Below are positions 35,645 through 45,960 of a stretch of 64,000 nucleotides of DNA, in pieces. How positions within the stretch are numbered: the stretch's first letter is position 1; every line of letters starts with the position of its first letter. A program made the translations under genes and the position numbers. A model generated the notes under the pieces. It searched no databases. It was not told the origin of the DNA and saw only the letters and a program-made list of their open reading frames with translations. Where the stretch lies: positions 4,203,575 to 4,267,574 of the forward strand of contig CM066915.1 of assembly GCA_033964015.1 (NCBI GenBank). Reading direction: 5' to 3'. The DNA comes from Scolanthus callimorphus (taxonomy: Eukaryota > Cnidaria > Anthozoa > Actiniaria > Edwardsiidae).

Positions 35645-36073
35645 TGATCCAAAAGAGCAGATTTCACATGACTGTCGTGAGTAATTTGCAATTACTTTGT
35701 AATCACTTTTATAGGTTTTGTTCAGAATTGGTGTAATTACTTTGTGATTGTATGTAGATGTTCAGGCAAGCCTGTGGCCGCGTAGCACTAAGTTCAACAG
35801 AGTGGAGATAAGGAATTAACCTTGTGTGAAAGCTAACGTGCTAATGAAATGGTCCCATGTGTGCTTCTGAGCATTAGCCCTAGTAAGCGGAGAAAGAGAA
35901 AAAATCCCTCTCGGGGTCAGAGATTTTTTCTCTTTCTCCGCTTACTAGGGCTAACGCTCAGAAGCACACATGGGACCATTTCATTAGCATGTTAGCTTTC
36001 ACACAAGGTTAATTCCTTATCTCTACTTTGTGATTGTTTTCACTACAGTCATGTGATAACCGCTCTATAATCC
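35645..36073. mobile_element. MITE with CACATGACTGT ends inside the transposase intron
   Basis: The left end has AGAGCAGATTTCACATGACTG and the right end, inverted, AGAGCGGTTATCACATGACTG. Related sequence lies at 10538-10665 and 42325-42370 (GAGCGGATTTCATATGACTG). The core GTAATTACTTTGTGATTG is shared. The superfamily was not determined. Confidence 0.6.
35805..36023. mobile_element. Hairpin MITE nested in the intronic MITE
   Basis: Arms of about 100 bases, from GAGATAAGGAATTAACC to GAGAAAGAGAAAAAATC, are followed after about 17 bases by their near-perfect complement. Only a few mismatches are visible (for example CGTGCTAATG against CATGCTAATG). It would form a long RNA hairpin in the transposase pre-mRNA. 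Confidence 0.85.
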
Positions 36074-36929
36074 AATTTAAAAATAATTACTCACCTGATT
36101 AAATTTTTCCTCAAGCCTCTTCACTTTCTTTGATGTCTGTTGCCTTTGTTTCCTGGCATTCCCTATTCGTTCTTTCTTCTCTTCCTCTGTCAAGTTCTTC
36201 CATGGACAATGGCTGCTGGTGCTTGTTTTTGGCATACTGTTACCATTGAGGTTTTCCTTTTGATGATACGACATGGTTTGTAAAATCCTCTTAAACACCT
36301 TACAAGGTTTGCATATCGCATCCTCTGTCAAGCCACAACATTTGACCAGACGAATGCTATCATTATGTAATTGTGCTCTGACATTTCCATGTAAATCTTT
36401 GAAAACCATTCCGTCCTCCCATTTTGGCAAGCTCAATCAACTTAACATCTTTGTTGCCTGGACACACAGTAGATTGATCAACTCCATGTAACAATTGGAC
36501 AAAGCTGCTTGTTGATGTTATCTTATCAGGGATGTTAGGCAATGATGTCACACAGATATTACTAGATACTATAACTTTCCATGTGAAGTCAGTGTTCACA
36601 ATGATAGTTCTCTCTTTGACAGGAATGCTACCAGGGTTGTCATTAATGAAGGTGCAGAGCATTAGAAAGAGTTCTGAATGTTTTATCAGGGTCCATTTAT
36701 TTAGAAGAACAGAATCATCAGCTAGAACCGAGAAGACACGGGTGTAGTTGTAAACAGACGGTTGGTGAAGGACAGCTGAGGGTACATTACGGAGGGAGAA
36801 CTGATACTGGACTGGAAGATCACAATCCACTGGCGGTTTGGAAGAATCAGCATTTGAAGTGCAGTTATATTTACGGTGTGAATATTTCCTTGCTCTGTCG
36901 AGCTTTCCCCTTGCCATGTTGAGAGAAAT

Positions 36930-37370
36930 CTACAGGAACACAGGAAAATATATTAATTATTTTTAAATAACTTCATGTCAATCTCTCCTAAAGTAAAGGC
37001 AAGGGCCAAAATGGTCAGCTTGTCCCTTTATGGAATCCGGTGAAAAACAAAGCGAGGAGACACATATTAGGTAAAAGTTCGTGACAAAGTCTATCACAAA
37101 GGCAAGGCCCAGATTGAGCATTGGTTTAAAAAAAAAACAAAAATAAAAATAACAAGAAGAATCAGTGAAATGGGTCCTACGCCACAATTTCAACACAGAA
37201 CTCTCAAATAATCGCTTCAAAACAACTCTGGTGTCATGTTTTCACAAAAAAACTGCGTCCCAAAACACCTACTTCATAGGTAAATCCTACGTAATTTGTA
37301 TCTTTTTCTGGGACGCGATTTTCTCAAAAGTTGATGCAAATTCATGTAAATAAACACAACACGAACATAC
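36930..37370 (-). other. 5'UTR intron of the P-like transposase
   Basis: On the minus strand an AAG|GTATGT donor at 37370 and a pyrimidine-rich TTCCTGTAG acceptor at 36930 bracket this stretch, 12 bases upstream of the start codon. Sequence upstream (37371 to about 37560) would be promoter and non-coding exon. It includes GCCATCTTGAAA and an inverted CCAAT (CAGCCAATCAGCG) near 37577. Confidence 0.45.
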
Positions 37371-37602
37371 CTTGATGTCGGCTCCGTGGCGTAGGCCGGT
37401 TGTTTTTGCAAGAAAACAAAACAAAATATAGTTTAACAACTTAGAAGTCTACACATTAATAAAATTGAACAAAAATGTCAGAAATAAAATGAAAAAAGCA
37501 CTGTTTTCCCCCTATACTTACGCCATCTTTCACGTCACGATTTTCAACTAGGATGCTGCCATCTTGAAACCTGAAACAGCCAATCAGCGCGCCCTAAACA
37601 CC

Positions 37603-37646
37603 CACGTGACCTATAGTTTCCTATCCAGTCTTTTCTACGATCCATG
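37603..37646 (-). repeat. Right terminal inverted repeat of the P-like element
   Basis: Ends ...CTTTTCTACGATCCATG, the inverse of the left end. It is followed by the second ATCTCAT. Confidence 0.9.
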
Positions 37647-38740
37647 ATCTCATTGATCACAAAATCCTGTTAGCCAAACTAAGTACGTTCAACATCCATA
37701 GCTGCCTTATCAGATGGATTGCTGCGTTTTTGATGGGAAGAACCCAGCGGGTGAGGATCTCGTCTAATGCCTCGCATTTTATGCCACTCAACGGTGGAAT
37801 CCCTCAAGGAACACGCCTAGGCCCCTTGTTGTTCGCCGTAATGGTGAACGACCTCGTCAAGGGTTGGGGTCCAAGAGCCAAGTACGTGGACGATCTGACA
37901 GTACTTGAGGTCATCCCTAGGAACTCGCCGTCATACCTTAGTAACATCGTTGATGATATCCACCTTTTTGCTCAATCAAATAATATGCGCTTGAATCCCA
38001 AAAAATGTAAATGTATGGAAATTGATTTCTTACAATACAACTCCTATTGTTGCCCTGCCTTGTTTCTTGATGGCACAATTGTTGAGCGTGTAACCTCATT
38101 CAAATTTCTCGGTATAATCGTGTCTGAAGATCTGTCCTGGGTCACTCATGTTGATACCATCATAAAAAAGCAAACCGTCGGCTCTATGCCATCAGAATCC
38201 TAAAACGGTGTAAAGCGTCTGCGCATGATATTATAAGGGTTTATTGCTCGCTTCTCCGTCCACTCTTGGAGTACGCGTCGGTGGTTTTTGCAAACTTGCC
38301 ACAATACCTATCTCTCGCTATAGAGAAGGTCCAAAAACGCGCTCTCGCAATCGTGTTCCCTGGTACTTCATACGCAGACGCGCTGTTGTTGGCGCACCTT
38401 GATCCACTTAGTGACAGACGCAAGGCGGCATGCGAGAAATTTATTAGTACAATCTCTAATGAGAACCTACTCTATAATATCGTTAAGGGTAGGCTTGCCT
38501 ATTCCGGTTGTCAATACAACTTGAGAAACACTGTTAAGCACCTAAAGATATGTAACACAAACCGCTTAAGGGACTTTGTCACGCACAAATATGCTAGGGT
38601 CATGGGCATTTAGTGTGAACTTTATTATTTCGTATTTATTCGTGCTTTATTATCAATGTATTACTATTGTATTTGCAGACCACCGCCTGCAATTCAGTGC
38701 TTGCACTGCAAGAGGCGTAATTAAACTTATCTATCTATCT
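37647..38740 (+). pseudogene. CR1/jockey-like LINE, family A, copy 1, downstream part and 3' end
   Basis: RT resumes with DHKILLAKLSTFN, then GIPQGTRLGPLLF near 37800 and the catalytic KYVDDLTVLEV near 37885. FKFLGIIVSEDLSW follows near 38100 and the thumb region RVYCSLLRPLLEYASVVFAN near 38240 after a frameshift at about 38190. The ORF ends at 38613. The 3'UTR ends with a small hairpin (CCGCCTGCAATTCAGT...CTGCAAGAGGCG) and a short TCTA repeat, the usual tail structure of CR1-type LINEs. The tail joins the 205-bp array directly. Confidence 0.8.
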
Positions 38741-39560
38741 ACGGAACACATTTTGTCTTGAAAATCACTACTAGCAAGCCCGATAAATGGATTCTTTAGG
38801 TATATAGACATGGCCTAGCTGAGTTATTTTGGCGAAAATATCGAGATGAAGTGAGAAATGAGCAAAATTTTATGCTTGGCTCGAGCCGGCCGCTTGGCAA
38901 CACACCGATCGAAGGGAAAATTCAGAATACAAGCGTTGGTAACTTACGGAACACATTTTGTCTTGAAAATCACTACTAGCAAGCCCCGATTAGTATAAAT
39001 GGATTCTTTAGGTATATAGACATGGCCTAGCTGAGTTATTTTGGCGAAAATATCGAGATGAAGCGAGAAATGAGCAAAATTTTATGCTTGGCTCGAGCCG
39101 GCCGCAACAAACCGATCGAAGGGAAAATTCAGAATACAAGCGTTGGTAACTTACGGAACACATTTTGTCTTGAAAATCACTACTAGCAAGCCCGATAAAT
39201 GGATTCTTTAGGTATATAGACATGGCCTAGCTGAGTTATTGTTGCGAAAATATCGAGACGAAGCGAGAAATAAGCAGAATTTGATGCTTGGCTTGAGCCG
39301 TCCGCTTGACAACAAACCGATGAAGGGAAAATTCACAATGCAAGCATTGGTAACTTACGGAACACATTTTGTCTTGAAAATCACTACTAGCAAGAGCACC
39401 GATTTGTATATTTGGATTCTTTAGGTATAAAAACGTGGACTAGCTGATTTATTCTTGCGAAAATATCGAGATGAACCGAGAAACAAACAGAATCAGAATT
39501 TGCTTGCTCGAGCCGGCCGCTTGACAACACACCGATAAATTCACATACAAGCGTCTTAAA
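38741..39560 (+). repeat. 205-bp tandem array (4 units)
   Basis: ACGGAACACATTTTGTCTTG starts at 38741, 38946, 39153 and 39357, so units are 204-207 bases. They share ACTAGCAAGC, GGATTCTTTAGGTAT, ATATCGAGATGAA and GCTCGAGCCGGCCGC. The last unit is the most diverged. Short ORFs here repeat with the array and are not genes. Confidence 0.9.
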
Positions 39561-39654
39561 AAAATCACTAAAGGCAATGTTGTCTACAACTTTTTTATGT
39601 TCTGCCACAGATGCCAGAAATCAGGGATTGGGAGGAGAAAAAAAAAAAACAATT

Positions 39655-39896
39655 TACCCGGTCAGAAAAACAATTTGTCAAGGAGAAATATTGTCAAGAA
39701 AGGAGACGAGTGACAAAACCCGTTGAACACAAGTCACAAGCGAAAGGTTCATCATGCGTTTCTGTCTCTTCTAATTCTTCAAAATCTAGAGAATTCCATT
39801 CTTCGTCGATTTCACTGCAGTTTAGGTCATCTTCATCTAATTCCAGTTCCAAACAAAACGATTAATCGCTGTCGAAGTACACACGTTTCGTCCGCC
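39655..39896 (-). pseudogene. Fragment resembling the N terminus of the acidic zinc-finger gene
   Basis: On the minus strand an ATG at 39894-39896 (MADETCVLRQR) is followed, one frame over, by ELELDEDDLNCSEIDEEWNS. LDFEELEETETHDEPFACDLC and STGFVTR come next, and then a stop. An acidic start leading into a C-x2-C pair after the same number of residues, about 45-60, mirrors the zinc-finger gene at 31864. No continuation or P-type ends were found here. Similarity is by eye and could be coincidence between acidic sequences. Confidence 0.3.
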
Positions 39897-40015
39897 ATTT
39901 TGTTGTGACTCGTTGTGTCTAGCACTCGACCCAGGAATAACCGTGTGTTGACCGGCCGTTGCCAAGGTGATTCAAAACTCAATTAGCCTTGAAGCGAAAC
40001 GAACATCGATGTGCA

Positions 40016-40232
40016 ATTAGCCTTCTAGCAGGCGTTGGAGGCTGTTTTATCGGCGAAAACCCGGAGTTCGTAGTCGCGAGCGCCATCTTGGTTTTTTTTG
40101 GCCGAGTGACAATGGGGCGAGTGACAAAACGCCCCATTGTCACTCGGCCAAAAAATCCAAGATGGCGCTCGCGACTACGAACTCCGGGTTTTCGCCGATA
40201 AAACAGCCTCCAACGCCTTCTAGCAGGCTAAT
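40016..40232. mobile_element. Perfect-hairpin MITE carrying GCGCCATCTTGG
   Basis: Arms of about 95 bases from ATTAGCC to GGCCGAGTGACAATGGGGCG are complementary with a small loop (AGTGACAAAA). The only obvious differences are a swapped C/A near the ends and a TTTTTTTT/AAAAAA length change. Each arm holds CCAAGATGGCG, a YY1-like motif. GTGC lies on both outer sides and may be part of a duplication. A degenerate copy is at 12792-12906. Confidence 0.85.
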
Positions 40233-40790
40233 GTGCGATAATTCATTAATATATTCACTTGCCAGTCCATCTCTTCACACGTCCCTGGGCTAGCCGATTC
40301 GCCGAAATTATTGAACTTTTAGTTGGGTCGCTTAACGCTTAACTTGATTTGTGGTGTCTTTTTCCCTCTAGTTAGGCTCGAGTCGATTGTGCTAGCATAA
40401 TTTTGGGCATAATTTGTCAAAACGAGCATAATTTTTAGATTTTTTGTCTAAAAGCAATGCTAGCATAATTTATTTTGAAGACCGGAGGCGGAAGTGCTAA
40501 AACCAGGCTCAAATATCCCTTATCGTAATGATAAATTGACTTCAGACATAAAGTAAGCTCTCCAAATAAACGGTCGGCGATGTCTAGGGCCTAGTTGGGA
40601 TAGACTACCGGAACCGGAAGTCTAGAAAACCTTGTTCCCAGTCCCACTCTCATAGGTGTGACTACGTGACAAAATGGCGTCCTCCCCCCCGAAGCAGAGC
40701 CCGAGAACTTTCAGGTCTTGCAAGGACCAAAAAGAGCTGACATTGCTAGAGATCGGATACTTAAAACCACTAAAGCAGCCCGCACAGTAT
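40233..40790. other. Unassigned sequence with GCTAGCATAATTT repeats
   Basis: GCTAGCATAATTT occurs twice (near 40391 and 40461) with GAGCATAATTTTTAG between. Otherwise there is no feature. The sequence leading into the Penelope-like element (40620-40790) could be its 5' region. Confidence 0.3.
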
Positions 40791-40859
40791 TACTTATCTC
40801 ATCTAAGAGATTTATTAATATAAGAGGTTAATAAAACTCACCTTTCTTACTATGCGCTA

Positions 40860-41990
40860 TACTATTCGGGCTATGTCGGCTAAACGCAACGAGCTCGATC
40901 GTAACATTTCTTTATGCCGCTCTCAACTCGCCGACGTTGTCCCGGCGTTTTAGTCAACTCTATACGCCTTAAAATAACGGATCTCAACGCTAAACTCTTT
41001 TCTTTCCTCGCTGAAAGCAAAGCGAAAAAATTCAATCTGCTTGCCGGTCCGCCTGTTGTCCCCGAGCTTTCCACTCAACGGAATGCGGTTGTCACTATAC
41101 CAAACGACCTGCCGCTCACTGACGCCGAGAGATGCGTTCTCGGGAAGGGCCTTAATTTCGTGCTTATATCCAACAAGGCAGACGAATATACAGCTAGGCA
41201 AGATACAGAGCGTTTTCTCCGTCGCGTTAAACTCAGAGCTCATTTTCACGATAGGGACTCAGAACCGGTTGAGAAAGACGACTTTGAAGCGCTTAAACCC
41301 AGCTCATCTCACTGGACTCCTAACGACGGTCAATTTTCTGCCGTTGATCTTTTTGTTAAAAAAGTCGTCAGGACCTACAGTGCGTGCATTTCAACCGCAA
41401 ACTTAATTTCAGCAACCTTTCTAGAGAAGAGATGTCAGCTCTTAGATCTCTCCGCACGCGCAAAGACGTTGTTATTAAGCCTGCCGACAAAGGCGGCGCG
41501 GTGGTCGTTTGGCGCACCGACCTGTACAAACAGGAAGCCGCGCGCCAACTCTCCGACACTACCTTCTATTCTAAACTTAAGAAAGACCTCACGACCACCA
41601 ACCAGAATACTATTTCTCAAACTATTAAGAAACTTATCTCAGATCATGAGCTGCCTAAGACTGCTACCAATCTTATCGTTACTACACCTAGAACGTCCAA
41701 TATCTACTTTCTGCCCAAGATCCACAAGGCCAACAATCCGGGGCGCCCTATTGTTTCTGCATGTAATTGTCCTACAGAGCTCATTTCGAGCTACTTAGAC
41801 AAACAGATGGCCCCGTTTGTCAAAGCACTTCCCTCTTATATTAGGACACCAACCATGCTCTCCACATTTTCAATAACTTTTCTTTTCCTGCCGATAGTGC
41901 GCATAGGTTTATCTTCACTATGGATGTTAAGTCTTTGTATACAGTCATTCCCAATGACGAGGGTCTAAAGGCCCTTATTACATGATTGAC
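40860..41990 (+). pseudogene. Penelope-like element reverse transcriptase, 3' truncated and frameshifted
   Basis: This is the N-terminal half of a Penelope-like (PLE) RT. Frame 1 runs from about 40914 with LNAKLFSFLAESKAKKF and LTDAERCVLGKGLNFV, a conserved PLE N-terminal region. After a shift near 41370 it continues with KDVVIKPADKGGAVVVWR (41460), YFLPKIHKANNPGRPIVSA (41710) and PTELISSYLDKQMAPFVK. A second shift near 41840 leads to HALHIFNNFSFPAD and FTMDVKSLYTVIPNDEGL (41925), the RT3-type motif with the first catalytic Asp. The sequence then ends at about 41990, before the YADD box. The GIY-YIG endonuclease, normally C-terminal, is absent. Confidence 0.85.
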
Positions 41991-42388
41991 ACGGTTTCCA
42001 TTGTGTTTTTGAGGTCTCCAACTAACGTACATACCTCGCAAGTAACTTAAAGCCGGGAAGGGATTTGAAATTCTCTAGGGAAGAGAGGGGCTGATGGAAA
42101 GAATTGAATAGCTGTAAGTGGAACATCCCGGGTATATACAGAGTTAAATACCTCATTAAATAAACATTAGGTATTTAACTCAGTTAAATACACGGACATT
42201 CTACATACCGCTACCCAATCTAGTCACCCCCAAACTCTTTTCCTAGTGAATTCAAATCCATACACTTATCCCGAGAAAAAAACACCAATAATCTCCGTTT
42301 ATGCATCTATATGACTGTCTAATTGTTAAATTGAGCGGATTTCATATGACTGTAGTGAGACCAATCGCAACGTGATTACAGCAATTGT
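41991..42388. other. Unassigned sequence before the palindrome
   Basis: A small inverted pair, GAGTTAAATACCTCATTAAA and AGGTATTTAACTCAGTT, lies at 42137-42190. At 42325-42370 there is one end of the MITE family seen at 35645-36073 (GAGCGGATTTCATATGACTG). No gene is visible. Confidence 0.4.
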
Positions 42389-42409
42389 GGGCCATTCCAT
42401 TTTTTATCC

Positions 42410-42760
42410 CCCCCCCCCCCCCTACGGAAGAGGTTTTTCGAGGGGAGCACGGTCCAGAGTCGTTTTCCGAGGGGGGTGCAAGCCCGAACCAAACCACGGA
42501 AGACTTTTTCCGAGAGGGTACGATGCATCGCGGGGTACGATACACTGGGAGCGAAAACCACGGAAGATGTTTTCCGAGGGGGTGCGCATGTACAGTTTTT
42601 CCGAGGGGGTACAGTGTCGAAGACCGATGGAAGAGATTTTCCAAAGGGGTACAGTGCCGAAAACCTACGGAAGAGTTTTTCTCAAGGGGCACAGTGCCGA
42701 AAACCCATGGAAGAGTTTTTTCGACGGGGTTTTGTGGAGAGGAGGGGAAAGCGCGGTGGG
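42410..42760. repeat. Degenerate tandem repeat of about 41 bp, left arm
   Basis: Words of the type ACGGAAGAGTTTTTC, GAGGGG and ACAGTGCCGAAAACC recur about eight times with variable spacing. They start after CCATTTTTTATCC and a C run. Several overlapping ORFs on both strands come from this periodicity and are not genes. The mirror copy is at 58410-58762. Confidence 0.75.
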
Positions 42761-42983
42761 TATACATTTATTAATAGATGAATGATTTGAATAGGAGTTA
42801 ATGAATGAATTGAATGGCTTTAAAAAAATCCTATTTGTATAGTCGTATTCAAAGGTGCTTCGTAAATGATTCTCTCTCGGGTACTTAATTTCTCTCCTGC
42901 CCCGCATCTCCCAGACGACCATTTCATGTCCATTACTCTTGTACTATTTACAATATGAGTGGCTATGTTATATCGGCTGATAC

Positions 42984-43045
42984 AAACACTAGCGCGTAGC
43001 GCGATACAGAATACTAATTAGATCAATTAGTATTCTGTATCAGAC
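42984..43045. repeat. Short perfect hairpin, left arm
   Basis: GATACAGAATACTAATT is followed by AGATC and its complement AATTAGTATTCTGTATC, next to TAGCGCGTAGCGCGA. The mirror copy is near 58130-58185. Confidence 0.75.
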
Positions 43046-43049
43046 ACCT

Positions 43050-44120
43050 AGCCATGTGGTATCGAGGATTACAAGTAGTGTCACCTGATCCGAATCCAGT
43101 GCAGAGATTGGATGAGCATCCTATGAATAATGGATGAATATTATATACTTTACTGTTTGGCTAGGATAGTACGCGAGCTCTGATTGGCTCATTTCCGGTG
43201 CAGTATTTTCTCATCTCAGACCGTTACCATGACAAATGGTCCGGATTGCGTATTAGATTTGCGATTTGGTGGTGCTTCTAAAAAACCGTGTAAGAAAGAG
43301 AGATTACTCGATGAGAAGACGATAAATTAGAAACAAACCCGGAAATTTCTTGATGGATATCTTTTACATGTTACCTGTCTCCTTCGCGCCTACTTTCCAC
43401 ATAAGGCCTCATCTTTTAAATTATTTGAGCAACGCTATGGCCCGCCATGTTTGGTTCTTTAGGGGTGACACTGAAAATTTCCGACGATCATCCCCGATCA
43501 AAACATAAGGGAGTCCCCCCTGACAAGACAAAGCCGCTTGTGGATTTTTTTCCGGCGAAATTGTTTTGAGTATAAAATGAGATATTTCAAGAAACCCAGA
43601 AAGAGAGAGAGAAAAGTATTGATCATGATTTATAAAGCATCGCACTCGTTGAGTGAATTTTATCAAACAAGAGTCTCGTAAACTTGGTAAATTCAAAAAC
43701 AACAATAATATGATTTGTTTCGGAAATCTTAACCAAAACTGAGAATAATATAACTAAACCATACAATCAGAACTGAAATTGCTAAATTGCTAAATGCGGG
43801 TGGTTTAAAACGTGCCAGAGTCAACTATAGTCAATCGAAGAGTTTGGTCATCTTAATCTTGTTCCATTGTAAACCATAGAATTTTGTATTTGCCAGCTTG
43901 CTCAATCAAACGTAAATCTACAAAAGCTAATTTACTGAGCATGCGTTTTATAAACGAGTGAAGCTTGGAGACCCTTGAACCGCGAGGGTAACCTTGAAGC
44001 CACCCTTAGCCAATATCCACGCAAACTTCACAACTGACACAACTAAAGGGAATTTCACTCTTTCCTTTATTTTGATAAAGCCATAATATCGAATCCAATT
44101 TAAATCAAGACCTCGCCAGC
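43050..44120. other. Unassigned sequence, left arm (mirror about 57050-58125)
   Basis: No supported gene. The 94-codon ORF at 43421-43705 (minus strand) is intact in both arms, but the DNA itself is duplicated, so conservation says nothing about coding. Confidence 0.35.
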
Positions 44121-44127
44121 GTTAGTG

Positions 44128-44215
44128 ATTTGCTTAATAATAATAATAATAATAATAAGTTAATTTTTATAGCGCTTTTCTCTTACGGATCCAAAGCGCT
44201 TTACAATAGTTTTAT
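44128..44215. repeat. AAT microsatellite beside an AGCGCTTTTC...AAAGCGCTTT hairpin
   Basis: About nine AAT units are followed by TTTTTATAGCGCTTTTC and CCAAAGCGCTTTACAA. This layout is typical of the 3' tail of a retroposon read on the minus strand. The mirror is at about 56945-57025. Confidence 0.6.
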
Positions 44216-45539
44216 ATATAAAAAGAACATGTATAGTATCTAAATAGTATAAATGTATAGTTTCTAAATAGTTTTAAAAGATGAAATATATAAGAGTATA
44301 CAATAAGTGTACCTATTAAAACGATAAAAACATATATAAAATATTTAAAAGCATTTAAAATAGCTGCTGATCGGACACCACATCTAGACGTCCTCAAAAA
44401 TGTTAAGGCCGCCAGGACGCCTTAGCCGTCTCTATTGTTACGGCCAATTTAATTGATTTCTTTTAAAACATCCAGCATTTCGCGGAAGTCTTACGTATTT
44501 TTTGCCATACTAGTCCGCATTTCTTTTTGTGATTCACGCATTTTACAGTTCTTTGGAGGAACAGAGGAACTAAGTGTTTGAAGTCCCTTTAGGTTTGGGA
44601 GCCAAATAGCCAAACCATGGGCGGATTTAGTCATAGAGGGGAACAATGTTTCCATACATTACCCCTGTAAAATATTGCTTTGCGTGCACAATCTTTTCTC
44701 AGACTTCCTTCGCATGTGGCATGTTAATAGACCTTTTTCCAAAATGGCCGCCGCAAATTCACATTCTTACGCCTATTTTCAAATGGATGCGGAATTTGCT
44801 TCAGCGCCACGCCGAGTGTCGCGTTCGACACTCGGCATCCGCCATAAACTCCTGATTGCCTTTATTTTCTTAAATCCACTTCCTATCAATAGTGAATAGA
44901 TATGTACGTATTGATTAATTTGTAAAATAGAATTTTGTCATTTGTAAATGATGATTAGGTACTGTAGGGGTGTGTCGAAAACGCAACGATATGGTTTCCT
45001 GAATTCTCGCTTTAATCACCGAATGTTAACTCACTCACAGAACAAAATTCTCACAGCTTAGCTCGTTTCTTCGCCATGAAAACAGAGCACATTTCACACG
45101 ACTGAGTGCTGAGTCACTGTCGTTTCGTTCACTGAGACTCCCGAGACTAGGCACGTCCTAGCATGTCTACTTATAAATAGCTAATGTCAATCACAATCAG
45201 GGTCACAAGAAATCTAAGGGGGGTGGAGTGGGCACATTTTCCACAGGTGATGTCGACGTTCTTGCAGTGAACTAGCTTATGTCCTGACTATGTAACAAAT
45301 CATCTCACAAAAGTCATCACCCCTACTCTATCGTCATTTGCAAATGTCACAATGTAAAATTCTATTTTACAAATTAATAAATACGTAAATAACTATCAAC
45401 TTTTTATAGGAAGTGGGTATAAGAAAAATATAAAGCAATCAGTCGAATGTGGAACGACACTCGACGTCATTCGCTGAAGCAGTAATTCCGCACAATCAAA
45501 TATTGGCATACCCCCAGTCATACAGACATCAGTAAATTT

Positions 45540-45960
45540 TCAAATTTTTAACTTTCGTTTTCTCGGAAGATATTGGATATAATGCAGCGAAAGGTTATCT
45601 TCGTTTTCTCGGAAGATATTGGATATAATGCAGCGAAATTTTGTAGTTTTACTAAAGTAATGATGTGTGCTGGTGTTATTTTTAACAAAAATCGATGTGC
45701 ATTTTCGGCGGCCATTTTGGAAAAAGGGGCAATAGTTCTGACGGCGGATCGTTTCCTTAGCTTTGACAGAAATAAGAACAAAGTTTTTTCTGTTATCAAG
45801 AAGAACGAAAGAGACTATGGTCAAGAGTCTGTCTGACAGAGGATACCTAAACCCCGAGTTAGGATTTCGAGTTGGATTTCGAGTTAGATTTTCGAGTTGC
45901 ATTTTCGAGTTGCATTTTCTAGTTGGATTTCAGTTCGAGTTGGATTTGGATTTTTTGTAA
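45540..45960. repeat. Short duplications in the left arm
   Basis: A 45-base unit (CGTTTTCTCGGAAGATATTGG...) occurs twice at 45557-45645. At 45855-45950 GAGTT(G/A)GATTTC-type words repeat about six times. Mirrors are at about 55195-55605. Confidence 0.75.

Larger units (their letters stand above)
35218..36094 (-). other. Intron of the P-like transposase
   Basis: Donor GTGAGT at 36094 and acceptor TATTTCAG ending at 35218 on the minus strand give an 877-bp intron. Most of it is a MITE (35645-36073) holding a second hairpin MITE (35805-36023). A C run lies at 35338-35351. Without these insertions the intron would be about 450 bases. Confidence 0.55.
33598..36917 (-). pseudogene. P/THAP9-like transposase (spliced, frameshifted)
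   Basis: The protein would cut and join the element's ends with an RNase H-like catalytic core. It begins MARGKLDRARKYSHRKYNC at 36917, without a THAP zinc finger at the N terminus. The first coding exon includes a Lys/Glu-rich coiled-coil stretch (KKVKRLEEKFNQ) and ends at a CAG|GTGAGT donor at 36094. The next exon starts after a TTTCAG acceptor at 35218. It carries LPNERTLRDY, then DEVSLRQELVFDD (probable first catalytic Asp), TCDGASPHRKF, DPVHLLKTTRNNWENS, YLRMRVYLAAQVFS and QDPLEKFFGKLRQSRG near 33750. These are hallmark segments of P-type transposases in their usual order. It stops at 33598-33600. At least four frame changes occur, one at an AAAA run near 36430, so this copy appears dead or the assembly has indels. 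Confidence 0.8.
31674..37646. mobile_element. P/THAP9-like DNA transposon with two convergent genes
   Basis: A 5.97-kb element ending in inverted repeats of about 43 bases that start CATGGATCGTAGAAAAGACT and run to TAGGTCACGTG with a single-base indel. The ends begin CATG, like those of Drosophila P. It sits in a CR1-like LINE with a 7-8 bp duplication. The minus strand encodes a spliced P-type transposase and the plus strand an acidic zinc-finger protein. The two genes start near opposite ends and converge at about 33.3-33.6 kb. Both frames now contain several shifts. Age: younger than the host LINE, and older than the MITEs in its intron. Confidence 0.85.

Noticed and set aside
42342..42785. 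Five overlapping ORFs of 61-141 codons on both strands, repeated at 58390-58868
   Set aside because: All frames are kept open by the 41-bp tandem repeat; peptides are periodic (RGTVPKT-like) and no frame is favoured.
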